32,455 bases of DNA from positions 1-32,455 of the forward strand of contig JADGNG010000042.1 in the NCBI GenBank assembly GCA_017883585.1. The letters are read 5' to 3'. Numbering within the stretch: position 1 is the first letter of the stretch; every line of letters begins with the position of its first letter. Both the position numbers and the translations under genes were made by a program. Positions 9,525-17,982 of the stretch are shown here, one piece after another. The stretch comes from Candidatus Bathyarchaeota archaeon (GTDB taxonomy: Archaea > Thermoproteota > Bathyarchaeia > TCS64). Under the pieces are notes generated by a model. The model saw only the letters and a list, made by a program, of their open reading frames with translations, searched no databases and had not been told where the DNA came from.

Positions 9525-10422
9525 TCGGGAACCTGAACCACCGAGGTCCGGTTTTTTATTGGGTATTGACTCAAGGATCACTGTGGGGAATTGCGAAGGA
9601 GACGCCGTCAGGCTCCGAGTTAGAGATAACGAGATCGTGATCACCGGAGAGCCGTGGCCGCGTAGGCTGCGGTCTAACGGACTCCAGAAAGGGGCGATCC
9701 TGACTATAGCAGGCGCCGACATAGCAGGTGAGGGAGTCGGTTTCGGCGTCCCAGTGGCTTTCATCGGCGGGAACTTCGTCTACTCCACACACGCCAAGGT
9801 CGAGCAGATCGATAAAGGCGCGAGGAAGACCTTCGAGATGAACGCTATCTCGACAAAGATATGGAGGAGCCGGCTTCTCTCCGGCCTTCCTGGGCCAGAC
9901 GCGCTCTTCGACGGCTGGCTTATGGGGAACCTATCACCCCTGTACCGCTCATGGGGTTTCGCTCAGATCGTGGCTAACGGATTCTGGAGGCTCGAACGCT
10001 CGACGCAGGCTATCGAACATGGTTTCTCACCCACACAATCGAGGGGGAGCGTCTCCATGGACTACGAGGTGGAAGACGACGTCATCAGGGTAACGATGGA
10101 CCCTACGGGTCTGGTCCCCGGTTGCACGAGGCTGAGTGTGATGAACGAGCTCGATGCTCGGGTCTTCGACTCCTATGAGGACTCGAGCGGGTTGACTCTT
10201 CATGGTTGGCGCGTGGGGGCGTGGAGCCCCGTCGAGGCGGAGTGGGCGAGATTCAGCGCGAGTGATGGTTCAAGCTCATTCAGGCTTTGGGGGGTCGAAG
10301 GCGCGCGGCTTTTCAGGGGGAGGGAGGTCGTGCCAGGCCACCTCTCATGGGCGGGTTTGGCGTATGAGTTGAGGAAGCCCTTATGCCTATTCACTTACAT
10401 CGTAGAGATTGGGGGTAGCTAG
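9493..10422 (+). CDS. uncharacterised protein (true start probably downstream of 9524)
   Basis: Long ORF; high G/C third-position bias matches neighbours; no family recognised. Confidence 0.6.
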   Translation: MSPGSYSSKNDREPEPPRSGFLLGIDSRITVGNCEGDAVRLRVRDNEIVITGEPWPRRLRSNGLQKGAILTIAGADIAGEGVGFGVPVAFIGGNFVYSTHAKVEQIDKGARKTFEMNAISTKIWRSRLLSGLPGPDALFDGWLMGNLSPLYRSWGFAQIVANGFWRLERSTQAIEHGFSPTQSRGSVSMDYEVEDDVIRVTMDPTGLVPGCTRLSVMNELDARVFDSYEDSSGLTLHGWRVGAWSPVEAEWARFSASDGSSSFRLWGVEGARLFRGREVVPGHLSWAGLAYELRKPLCLFTYIVEIGGS

Positions 10423-11810
10423 CCCCCGCGGAGAACATGGTTATAGAGAGCGTAGACCCCTTCGCGGAGTTCTTCGGGGATGGCCGGGTAAGGTTGGGGG
10501 GTCATGTAAAACTCGTAGTCATGGCGGAATCTCTCGTTCCCCGCTCCTCCCTCACCGGATATACCGTTGTAGATGCTCGTTTCCATGTACCTCTGCAGGA
10601 ACCTATTGTTAGGCTCCCTCTGCGCCGCCATATAGAGGGCAAGCTCCTGCTCCTCCCTACCCAGTCCCGAGCGGTCGAAGCCGAAGGTCTTCTCACCGTT
10701 CAGCGCTGAGAAGAGGTTGGCGTGCTCCTCCGTGAACATGTCCTCCCAAAACCCGACTCTCCTCGGGTCGTAGCCGAGGCCCCGGATAAAGGCGTTTGTG
10801 CGGGCGCACTTACTACAGGCGCAGCACCACCTATGTTCCTCCGCGGGGGGGTCCTCGCAGAAGCAACTCATCTGGTACTTCGCGAGGTCGGGGTACGCCT
10901 CGTGGAGGACCTTTGTCACCGCGATCTCATTAAGGGGCCCGACGAGACTCCCTACTCTAGCTGAGCCATTGGTGAGTATACGGGCGACGCTGTCGAGCTG
11001 CTGGGTCCAGCCACTGCTCTGGTCGAAGCAGTAGTTGGTCCGGAAACCTTCGGGGTGTGGTGCCTCTTTGTCGCAGCTGTTCTCGTTACCGAAGAAGACG
11101 TACCGTGCCCTGGAGTGGATCATGAAGGGGAGGAAGAGGACGAGGTAGTAGAGAAGCTGGCTCCCCCAGCCTAGGCTCGAGGGCTTGTACCCCATCCTGC
11201 GCCCGTCGTGGAAGACACCGGGCTCGTGGCGTATCATGTGGTACTCGACACCGAACTCGGCGGCCATCCTCTTGAGGAGGCCCCGCCTGTGTTTTTCCTC
11301 CCAAATATTCGATGGCTCGACGACGTTGACGAGGATTGGCTCTATGCCGAGTTCCATGCAGACTGCGAGGGTGAGGAGACTCTCCTTGCCACTGGTGAAG
11401 CTGATTATCGCACGGTTCCTCGGCTTGTACCCCTTCCCCCAGACGACTGTTTCGCCTCCCTCGTAGATGAAGTCTGTGTTATAGTAGCGCCGAATGTACT
11501 CGACGGCGGAGTGGCCGTCTAGGAGGGCGGTGCTTGGGAGGTCGTAGACGGTGCTCTTGAAAGAAAAGCTATCGAGCATGGGCTGCCTCGTGCCGTAGAT
11601 GATGCCCCGTTTGCCTAGGACCATGGGGAGGTAGTTTGTGGAGAGGAAGGCGATGTGGTCGGTGATGAGCTTCTTCGCATCCTCGTCGAGGCCCCCCCAA
11701 ACGCCTGAGGGATAACCGACCCTATAGGGGTCACCATTCAGCCTAATCTCTAGGCCCCTGCCGTCATACTCGGCGTCCACCCGCAGATAATCTTCCCTGT
11801 TGAGTAACAT
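10419..11810 (-). CDS. PP-loop/HUP-type ATPase-like protein, MurL-like (adenine nucleotide alpha-hydrolase-like)
   Basis: 463 aa; 'AIISFTSGKESLLTLAVCMELGIEPILVNV' PP-loop-like motif and Cys cluster 'CFCEDPPAEEHRWCCACSKCART'. Confidence 0.55.
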   Translation of the reverse strand: MLLNREDYLRVDAEYDGRGLEIRLNGDPYRVGYPSGVWGGLDEDAKKLITDHIAFLSTNYLPMVLGKRGIIYGTRQPMLDSFSFKSTVYDLPSTALLDGHSAVEYIRRYYNTDFIYEGGETVVWGKGYKPRNRAIISFTSGKESLLTLAVCMELGIEPILVNVVEPSNIWEEKHRRGLLKRMAAEFGVEYHMIRHEPGVFHDGRRMGYKPSSLGWGSQLLYYLVLFLPFMIHSRARYVFFGNENSCDKEAPHPEGFRTNYCFDQSSGWTQQLDSVARILTNGSARVGSLVGPLNEIAVTKVLHEAYPDLAKYQMSCFCEDPPAEEHRWCCACSKCARTNAFIRGLGYDPRRVGFWEDMFTEEHANLFSALNGEKTFGFDRSGLGREEQELALYMAAQREPNNRFLQRYMETSIYNGISGEGGAGNERFRHDYEFYMTPQPYPAIPEELREGVYALYNHVLRGG

Positions 11811-11985
11811 CTCTTCCGGGGCGTATTTCGAGCAACAATTAGTGAGGGAGGGAATTTATTTAAATTTAACCCTTATAAAGAGGCGAAAGAAGTTTTCCTA
11901 TCAAAAATATCCCCTGTTGGGTAAAGGGGCTATATTTAGCATTTATTTACCTTTTTGAGCCCCAATTATACGTTCGATTCCGTGG

Positions 11986-12552
11986 CTACTCGGGCTGCTC
12001 CCACTGGTCTGGTGGGGCGTGGCCGTGCGTGAGGACGTCCCTGAAGAGCTGGTTCCACATGTCCTTCTCAAGGATGACCTCCTTCTTCGCCACCATCTTA
12101 GTCAGGTTCTCGATGAGGAGGTGATGCCTAATCTCGTCGCTCTTGATGTGGTTGAGCATCATCCTGATGCGCTCGTCATTCGTCTTAGCGAGGAGGTCGT
12201 CGACCGTTTTTATCATGTTGCCCTCAACCGCTTCGTGCTTCTTGAGGCTGGCTACTAGCCCGTTGTACTCGTCCTCCCCGAGGCTGAGGCTGTCGCCGTT
12301 GCTGATGGCGGCGCACGCCTTGAAGAGGCCTGAGTGCTTCTTGCTGTCGACGGCTATGGAGCCGATTATATCCCTGAATATCTCGTTGCCATAGCCCCTG
12401 ACCTCGCCGTCGAGCTTCACGGCGTAATCGTTTTCCAACACAGATAGCTGCTTGAACTTCTCGGCCATCATCGGGTCCTTCTTGCTCATATAGAATTCAC
12501 CTATCTCCGGTTTGGGAAGGATTCTTGATAAACCTTGACTCAGTGCCCCCAT
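11986..12552 (-). CDS. ferritin-like / rubrerythrin-type protein
   Basis: 188 aa all-helical; carboxylate/His pattern 'E..Y', 'DSKKHSG', 'KKHEAVEGNM', 'DEIRHHLLIE'. Confidence 0.55.
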   Translation of the reverse strand: MGALSQGLSRILPKPEIGEFYMSKKDPMMAEKFKQLSVLENDYAVKLDGEVRGYGNEIFRDIIGSIAVDSKKHSGLFKACAAISNGDSLSLGEDEYNGLVASLKKHEAVEGNMIKTVDDLLAKTNDERIRMMLNHIKSDEIRHHLLIENLTKMVAKKEVILEKDMWNQLFRDVLTHGHAPPDQWEQPE

Positions 12553-12566
12553 AACCCTTTTCAGGG

Positions 12567-14330
12567 ATGCAGATTCAGTTACCTGAGCCCCACGCGGGTG
12601 AAGGTGTCGTTGTGGCCGAGGACGCTATACTTCTATTGGTCGTACCTCTGCTCGCTTCGAGCGTATTCGGCATCTTAGCGAGGCGCCTCGGCTTCTCAGC
12701 CGTCGCTGGCTACATTCTGGGCGGCGTGATAGTCGGCCCCATCCTACACCTCGTTGACACGCAGAGCCCCCTCCTCAGCTTCCTCAGCGAACTGGGTATT
12801 ATCCTCATCTCCTTCGAGATCGGGCTCGTTGTGAAGCTCGACTTCCTGAGCCGCAGCGGGCTGAAGTCGGGTGGCATCGTTGCGGTGGAGGTCGTGATCG
12901 TCTCCGCCTTGACGATGTTCTTCGGCACGGTCCTCCACCTTGCCTGGGGGGACGTTCTCGTCCTCGTCTTCATGGCGGTGAACACGAGCACCGCTATAAC
13001 CTTCAAGATGCTCGAGGAGAGGGGGATCAAGGACCCGGGGACCCGGTCGACGATACTCGGCGTCGGCGCATTCGAGGACATAATAGCAATCGTGGGCCTG
13101 AGCCTCTTCCCCGTCCTCGCCGCTGCGGGGAGGCCGAGTCCCCTCAGCCTATTCCAGCTACTTGCCAGCATCCTCCTAAGTGTCATCTTCATGATCTACC
13201 TCGGCCTCCGCGTCCTCGGCCGCCCTCTCAGGTGGGCCGCGGGGAAGGAGAGCGAGATATTCCTCGCCCTGAGCCTCGCCGTGGTGCTCTCATACGCCTA
13301 CGTCGGGGTCCTCACCGGGCTGAGCACGGCCTTCGGCGCCTTCATCGGAGGGCTAGTCGTCAGTAACCTCGGCGTTCAGGATGTCGTCGAGGAGAGAATG
13401 AAGAGCATCAGGGACCTTAGCAGCCTCATCTTCTTCTCAAGTATCGGAGCAAGTCTCCCACTACTCAATGACCCCACGCTAATCGCTGTCGCTATACTCG
13501 TCTCCCTCTTCGTCGTCCTCATTAAATACATCGGCTTCAGCCTGAGCAGCTGGGTGATGGGGATAAGACTGGAGGAGGGCTTCAGGCTTGGCCTCTACAT
13601 GCTAGCGATAAGCGAGTTCGGCGTAATCGTGGCGCGAAACGCCACTGACTCGGGTCTTGCGAGCCAGAGCCTCTACATGGTGAGCGTCATCGCCCTCGCG
13701 GGTTCCGCCATCATGTCGAGTGGACTTATAATGTTCGAGAAGACGCTGCCGGAGCGCCTCGCTTCACTCTTCCCGAAGCAGCTCAGGGAGAGGCTGGAGG
13801 GGACATTCAAAGTCGTGGGAGAGGCCCTAGGGAAGGAGTCGGCGGTCTTCGAGGAGATTCGCTCCGCCTTCTGGGAGTTGATAAGAAGGGTGGCTATAAT
13901 CTTGCTCGTCGTAGGTGCTGGGAACATAGTCATAACCTACGTGACGCCGGTGCTGATCCCCCAGTTGATCAGGGGCTACACGGATGCCGTCGTCGCCATC
14001 TTCACGATCTTCGTTGTCATATTAGTCAGCCTGAGGATGCGGCGTGTCTACAGGAGGCTGCTTAGCGGCGTCGCCTCCCGGATGGGGCGGCAGCGTGTCG
14101 CGAACGAACGCTTCGAGGGGTTCCTCTACATCGCCACCCTCGCCCTTGTTGCAACCACAATCCTCCTCGTCAGCTATCCCCTAATAGTAAGGGCCTTCGG
14201 TGGTGCCCTCGGCGAGCTTGGCAGCGGCCTAGCCGTCCTAATCGTTATCGTGGTGTTCTTCTTCTTCGCCTGGCGCGCTGCGCTCAAAGCGACCCAGAGG
14301 CTGGAGGAGACTTTCCAGATCAAGAGCTAG
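12567..14330 (+). CDS. CPA2-family monovalent cation:proton antiporter (KefB/Nha-like); start uncertain
   Basis: 587 aa; 'RRLGFSAVAGYILGGVIVGP', 'ELGIILISFEIGL', 'GLSTAFGAFIGGLVVSNL'; many TM helices. Confidence 0.85.
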   Translation: MQIQLPEPHAGEGVVVAEDAILLLVVPLLASSVFGILARRLGFSAVAGYILGGVIVGPILHLVDTQSPLLSFLSELGIILISFEIGLVVKLDFLSRSGLKSGGIVAVEVVIVSALTMFFGTVLHLAWGDVLVLVFMAVNTSTAITFKMLEERGIKDPGTRSTILGVGAFEDIIAIVGLSLFPVLAAAGRPSPLSLFQLLASILLSVIFMIYLGLRVLGRPLRWAAGKESEIFLALSLAVVLSYAYVGVLTGLSTAFGAFIGGLVVSNLGVQDVVEERMKSIRDLSSLIFFSSIGASLPLLNDPTLIAVAILVSLFVVLIKYIGFSLSSWVMGIRLEEGFRLGLYMLAISEFGVIVARNATDSGLASQSLYMVSVIALAGSAIMSSGLIMFEKTLPERLASLFPKQLRERLEGTFKVVGEALGKESAVFEEIRSAFWELIRRVAIILLVVGAGNIVITYVTPVLIPQLIRGYTDAVVAIFTIFVVILVSLRMRRVYRRLLSGVASRMGRQRVANERFEGFLYIATLALVATTILLVSYPLIVRAFGGALGELGSGLAVLIVIVVFFFFAWRAALKATQRLEETFQIKS

Positions 14331-14354
14331 CAACCGGGCGACGCTCTAAAGAGG

Positions 14355-14747
14355 CTATGCTTCTGAGCGGTTGACGACCCTCTTGTTGACGCGGGTGAGG
14401 CTGATCTTCTCGTGTAGGTAGCGTTCCACCTCGCCAGAGTCGAAAGGCTGGCAGCTGTAGACGTCTATACTTATGCGGTTGCCCTCGGTGAAGGTGTGGA
14501 TGACTATGTGGCTCTTGTCGATGACGACGAAGCCCGTCCACCCTGGGTTGCATTCGTTTCCCTCCACGATAACAGGGCCAGCGATTATCTTCATGCCTAT
14601 CCTGCCCGGTAGCTCGTTGAGGATGGACTCGACCGTCTCGCTGGCAACGGGGGAGCGCATAACGCCGTCGAGCATCAGGTGGAGACCGATCATTCCTGCT
14701 GGATGCAGGATATGTCCCGTATAAACCTTGGTAGCGCGCACCACCAC
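14355..14747 (-). CDS. speD: S-adenosylmethionine decarboxylase proenzyme-like (pyruvoyl, SpeD family)
   Basis: 130 aa; candidate cleavage Ser in 'DKSHIVIHTFTEGNRISIDVYSCQPFDSGEV'. Confidence 0.75.
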   Translation of the reverse strand: MVVRATKVYTGHILHPAGMIGLHLMLDGVMRSPVASETVESILNELPGRIGMKIIAGPVIVEGNECNPGWTGFVVIDKSHIVIHTFTEGNRISIDVYSCQPFDSGEVERYLHEKISLTRVNKRVVNRSEA

Positions 14748-14779
14748 GTCTTAAATCGGATGCCATCCGAATATCAGCC

Positions 14780-15298
14780 ATGGTCGACGAAGTTCTGGTG
14801 AAAGAGATCGGTAGGCGTGCCCTATTCTACGACAAGTACAGTGGCTGCAGCCAGTCGGTGCTGCTCGCCCTGCAGGAGGGGCTGGGCGTCGGTGACATCG
14901 AGTCTTTCAGGGCGGCGACTGTGCTGAGCGGCGGCGTCGCGAGGAGAGGTGAGACATGCGGTGCCCTGCTTGGAGCGCTTATGGCAGTGGGCATTGTGGA
15001 CGGGCGGAGCAGGATGCCCGACACCCCCGCATACGCGGCGGCCTGCGCCGAGGCGGACGCGGTCGCCACCGAGTTCCAGCGCCGAGTCGAGAAGGATTTC
15101 CACTTGAAGGAGCCGCTGAAGTCTACGATCTGCTGGGACATCCAGAGGGGCATCTACGGGCGCAGCTACGACCTCCGCGACATCGCCCAGAGGGAGGCCT
15201 TCTACGCGTGCGGTGGGCATGGGGACGAGGGGTGCCCCAAGGTCTGCGGCGTAGCCGCCGAGGTAGCGGCGGAGAGGCTCCTCCCCAAGATCAAGTAG
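14780..15298 (+). CDS. C_GCAxxG_C_C family protein (copy 1)
   Basis: 'SGCSQSVLLALQEGLG...GGVARRGETCGALLGALMAVG...ICWDIQ...GCPKVCG'. Confidence 0.85.
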   Translation: MVDEVLVKEIGRRALFYDKYSGCSQSVLLALQEGLGVGDIESFRAATVLSGGVARRGETCGALLGALMAVGIVDGRSRMPDTPAYAAACAEADAVATEFQRRVEKDFHLKEPLKSTICWDIQRGIYGRSYDLRDIAQREAFYACGGHGDEGCPKVCGVAAEVAAERLLPKIK

Positions 15299-15339
15299 CC
15301 GAAGTCATGGTTTAAATCGGTTGAAGCCAAGTTCCAGTT

Positions 15340-15861
15340 ATGGTAAATGCTGAGAAGGTCAAGGCGATTAGGGCGAAGGCTCACGCGAATGAGAATATGA
15401 GTGGCTGCAGCCAAGCAGTTATTTCAGCACTTCAGGAGGGACTCGGCATCGGCGATGTTCAGAGCCTCAGGGCGGCTACCGCTTTCGCCGGCGGTATGGC
15501 GAGAAGGGGAGAGTCGTGCGGCGCCCTCGTCGGCGCGCTTATGGCGCTCGGCCTCGAGGAGGGTAGGGAGAAGCTGGAGGACCTACCAAAGCTCCAGAGC
15601 ACAATCGCGGACGGGTACGCGCTGAGCAACGAGTTCATGCGCCGCCTCGAGAAGGAGTGGGGGCTGAAGAAGCCGCTCCCCTCTACGCTCTGCCGGGACA
15701 TCCAGCTTGCCCTATATGGGAGGAGTTGGAATCTTGCCGACGCTTCACAGAGGACTGACTTCATCAACTCCGGCGGCCACGGTGACAACGGGTGCCTCAA
15801 GGTCTGTGGTGTGGCGGCAGAGGTAGCGGCCGAGATGATCCTGAAGAAACGCGAGGGTTAA
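15340..15861 (+). CDS. C_GCAxxG_C_C family protein (copy 2)
   Basis: 'SGCSQAVISALQEGLG...GGMARRGESCGALVGALMALG...LCRDIQ...GCLKVCGVAAEVAAE', clearly paralogous to copy 1. Confidence 0.85.
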   Translation: MVNAEKVKAIRAKAHANENMSGCSQAVISALQEGLGIGDVQSLRAATAFAGGMARRGESCGALVGALMALGLEEGREKLEDLPKLQSTIADGYALSNEFMRRLEKEWGLKKPLPSTLCRDIQLALYGRSWNLADASQRTDFINSGGHGDNGCLKVCGVAAEVAAEMILKKREG

Positions 15862-15910
15862 CCCCATTATTTAGCTATTTTTGCCTTAAAAAAAGCGCGC
15901 GCGCAACAGC

Positions 15911-16570
15911 GTGAAGGCCTACACGAAGACCCTGAGCATGACGACGGGCACCCTAACCGCGTTCGCCGTCTTCATAACATTCTTCCAGGTCGCGGGCGTG
16001 AACAGCCTCAATCTCATGGTGCCGTGGAACTTCGCTGCACTCTTCCTCGGCGCCGCCCTCAGCTTCCTCGTCGCCAGCCTAACAATAGGTTCCACGGCGA
16101 AGACGGCTGAGAAGATGGTGGATGAGATCAGGAGGCAGTACCAGGAGAACCCCCTCATAATGGAGGGCAAGGAGGAGCCCGACTACGAGCGCTGCATAAA
16201 CATCAGCACCAAGAACGCCTTCAAGGAGATGGTGTAGCTCGGTGTACTCGCCGTCGTCCCACCCGTCGTTACGGGCATCCTCTTTGGGGCAGAAACCCTG
16301 GTCGCCCTCCTAATAGGTATCACCCTTACTAGCGTCTGCCTCGCCGTCTTCTTCAACAACGTCGGCGCGGCATGGGACAACGCGAAGAAGCTGATCGAGC
16401 GGGATAAGAGCAGGAAGGGGACCGAGGTGCACAAGGCTGCGGTGGTGGGCGACACCGTCGGCGACCCAATGAAGGACGTGGCGGGGCCGAGCCTAATCAT
16501 CTACATGTAGCTCGTCGGCATGACGGCGCTGCTGCTCCTCCCACTCCTCGTCGCGCGGGCAGCGGGGTAA
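15911..16570 (+). pseudogene. C-terminal remnant of membrane-bound proton/sodium pyrophosphatase, 5'-truncated, TAG at 16235-16237 and 16508-16510
   Basis: One frame 15911-16570 reads '...STKNAFKEMV*LGVLAVVPPVVTGILFG...NNVGAAWDNAKKLIERD...[39 protein letters not shown]'; the N-terminal catalytic half is absent. Confidence 0.85.
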
Positions 16571-16606
16571 GAGATTAATACCAGCCCCCAACATTTCTGG
16601 ATGCGC

Positions 16607-16682
16607 GCGGTTGTAGTCTAGCCTGGTAGGATACCTGCCTGCCACGCAGGAAACCCGGGTCCGAATCCCGGCGACCGCACCA
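16607..16682 (+). tRNA. tRNA-Gly (anticodon GCC), CCA encoded
   Basis: Acceptor GCGGTTG/CGACCGC, anticodon arm CCTGC-CTGCCAC-GCAGG, T arm CGGGTCCGAATCCCGG, then A-CCA. Confidence 0.93.
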
Positions 16683-16688
16683 ACCCTT

Positions 16689-17333
16689 CTAACCAGCCTT
16701 CTCTGCGATTAGGATCCAAGCTATGTGGTAGTGGGTCCTCGCCCCGGGGTGGGACTCCTCGTACTCGTGCTCATAGAGCTCCCTGACGTTGAGGGCGGAG
16801 AACTCGTGGCGCAGCTCCTCCTCAGTTGAGAGGTGTATGTACTTATCATCGACCCAGGTGTTTTCCTCCTCGCGGACGAGCGTGCCGACCCCATAGTGCT
16901 CCTTGTCGTGGACAGAGATGGCGTTCAGGAAGAGCGTGCCTTCGGGGGCGAGTAACCGAGCAGCGTGAACAGCGAGATCGCGTCTCCCCTGAGGGTCGAG
17001 GAGGTGGTAGAGGTTTGAGATTAGGACGGCGTCGAAGAGGCCGCGTAGGTCACGGAAGTCGGTGACCTTGAACTCCGCCTGCTTTGCAAATGCGTTCACT
17101 GAGTTCTCCTTGGAGAGGTCTATCGCCTTCTCGGAGACGTCGATGCCGAGTATCCTGAAGCCGAGGCTCTTCGCGATGTAGATGGTATCCCTGCCGTAGC
17201 CGCAGCCGATGTCGAGGACCCTGAAGGGCCTACCTTTGTGGCGTACGAGCCTCTTCGCTGCCTCGAGGGTGAGCTCGCTGGGCCTCTCCCCCCAGATCTG
17301 CCTGTTCTTAGAGTACTCGGCGTCCCAGGACAT
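16689..17333 (-). CDS. class I SAM-dependent methyltransferase (TehB-like)
   Basis: 214 aa; 'FRVLDIGCGYGRDTIYIAKSLGFRILGIDVSEKAI'. Confidence 0.88.
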   Translation of the reverse strand: MSWDAEYSKNRQIWGERPSELTLEAAKRLVRHKGRPFRVLDIGCGYGRDTIYIAKSLGFRILGIDVSEKAIDLSKENSVNAFAKQAEFKVTDFRDLRGLFDAVLISNLYHLLDPQGRRDLAVHAARLLAPEGTLFLNAISVHDKEHYGVGTLVREEENTWVDDKYIHLSTEEELRHEFSALNVRELYEHEYEESHPGARTHYHIAWILIAEKAG

Positions 17334-17373
17334 CGTCGTCGCCCACCCTCAACGGGTGCACGGATTAAAGTGT

Positions 17374-17625
17374 TTATCCGCTCTCCAGGAGGTGCGTATA
17401 CTGGCGGTAGAAGAGGAGCTTGACGCCTTCGACCACGGTGAGGTAGGCGGCGACTAGGCCGGCGAGTAGTAGGTAGAAGCTCGGCGTTGGCGGCGTGAAC
17501 CCGGAGACGGCGCCGACCTGCGTGTTTTGGAGTACATATGTGGACGCCAGTATGGCGAGGCACGTCGCCACTAGATAGGTGCTGGGCTTGCTCCTCCAGA
17601 ATGGGACAGATTGAGTCTTTATCAC
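17374..17625 (-). CDS. small membrane protein (about 2 TM)
   Basis: 83 aa with two hydrophobic stretches; no family recognised. Confidence 0.5.
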   Translation of the reverse strand: MIKTQSVPFWRSKPSTYLVATCLAILASTYVLQNTQVGAVSGFTPPTPSFYLLLAGLVAAYLTVVEGVKLLFYRQYTHLLESG

Positions 17626-17708
17626 GAAGACGACGAGGGTCTGCGTCGTGGGGACTCGAGGAACCGCACCTTAGCCTGTGACGGCTTGGTTTGGTCTATT
17701 TGTGATTA

Positions 17709-17972
17709 TTACCTATAATCATCCAGGTTTTCGTCTTTGTCCTCTTCGTCCTCTTCCTCGGTCTCTTCTTCTTCCGTCACCGTCTCAACCGCTTCGTGCT
17801 CCTTCTCGCGCTCTTCCTCGTGCTCGGCATCATGGTTTTCCTTGTCTTTCTCCGAGCAGTTGATGCATAGCTTCTCCTCAGGTGAGCCGTCGTCTTTGCA
17901 GAACTTGACGCCGCATTTACCGCATAGGTACAGCTTCTCAGCGTTTTCCCCGCAGATCCCGCATTCTGGCAT
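17709..17972 (-). CDS. zinc-ribbon/B-box-like protein with highly acidic C-terminal tail
   Basis: 87 aa; 'CGICGENAEKLYLCGKCGVKFCKDDGSPEEKLCINC' then a Glu/Asp-rich tail. Confidence 0.65.
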   Translation of the reverse strand: MPECGICGENAEKLYLCGKCGVKFCKDDGSPEEKLCINCSEKDKENHDAEHEEEREKEHEAVETVTEEEETEEEDEEDKDENLDDYR

Positions 17973-17982
17973 GTGTTAGCTA

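Noticed and set aside
11905-11938. Imperfect palindrome AAATATCCCCT...AAGGGGCTATATTT as an operator
   Set aside because: Mismatched arms in an AT-rich spacer; a terminator of the ferritin-like gene is equally likely.
15911-16570. Pyrrolysine-type recoding of TAG throughout the window
   Set aside because: Several intact-looking genes end at TAG at a natural position (e.g. 15298, 14330, 30877, 10422), so TAG clearly works as a stop here; kept only as a test for the remnants.
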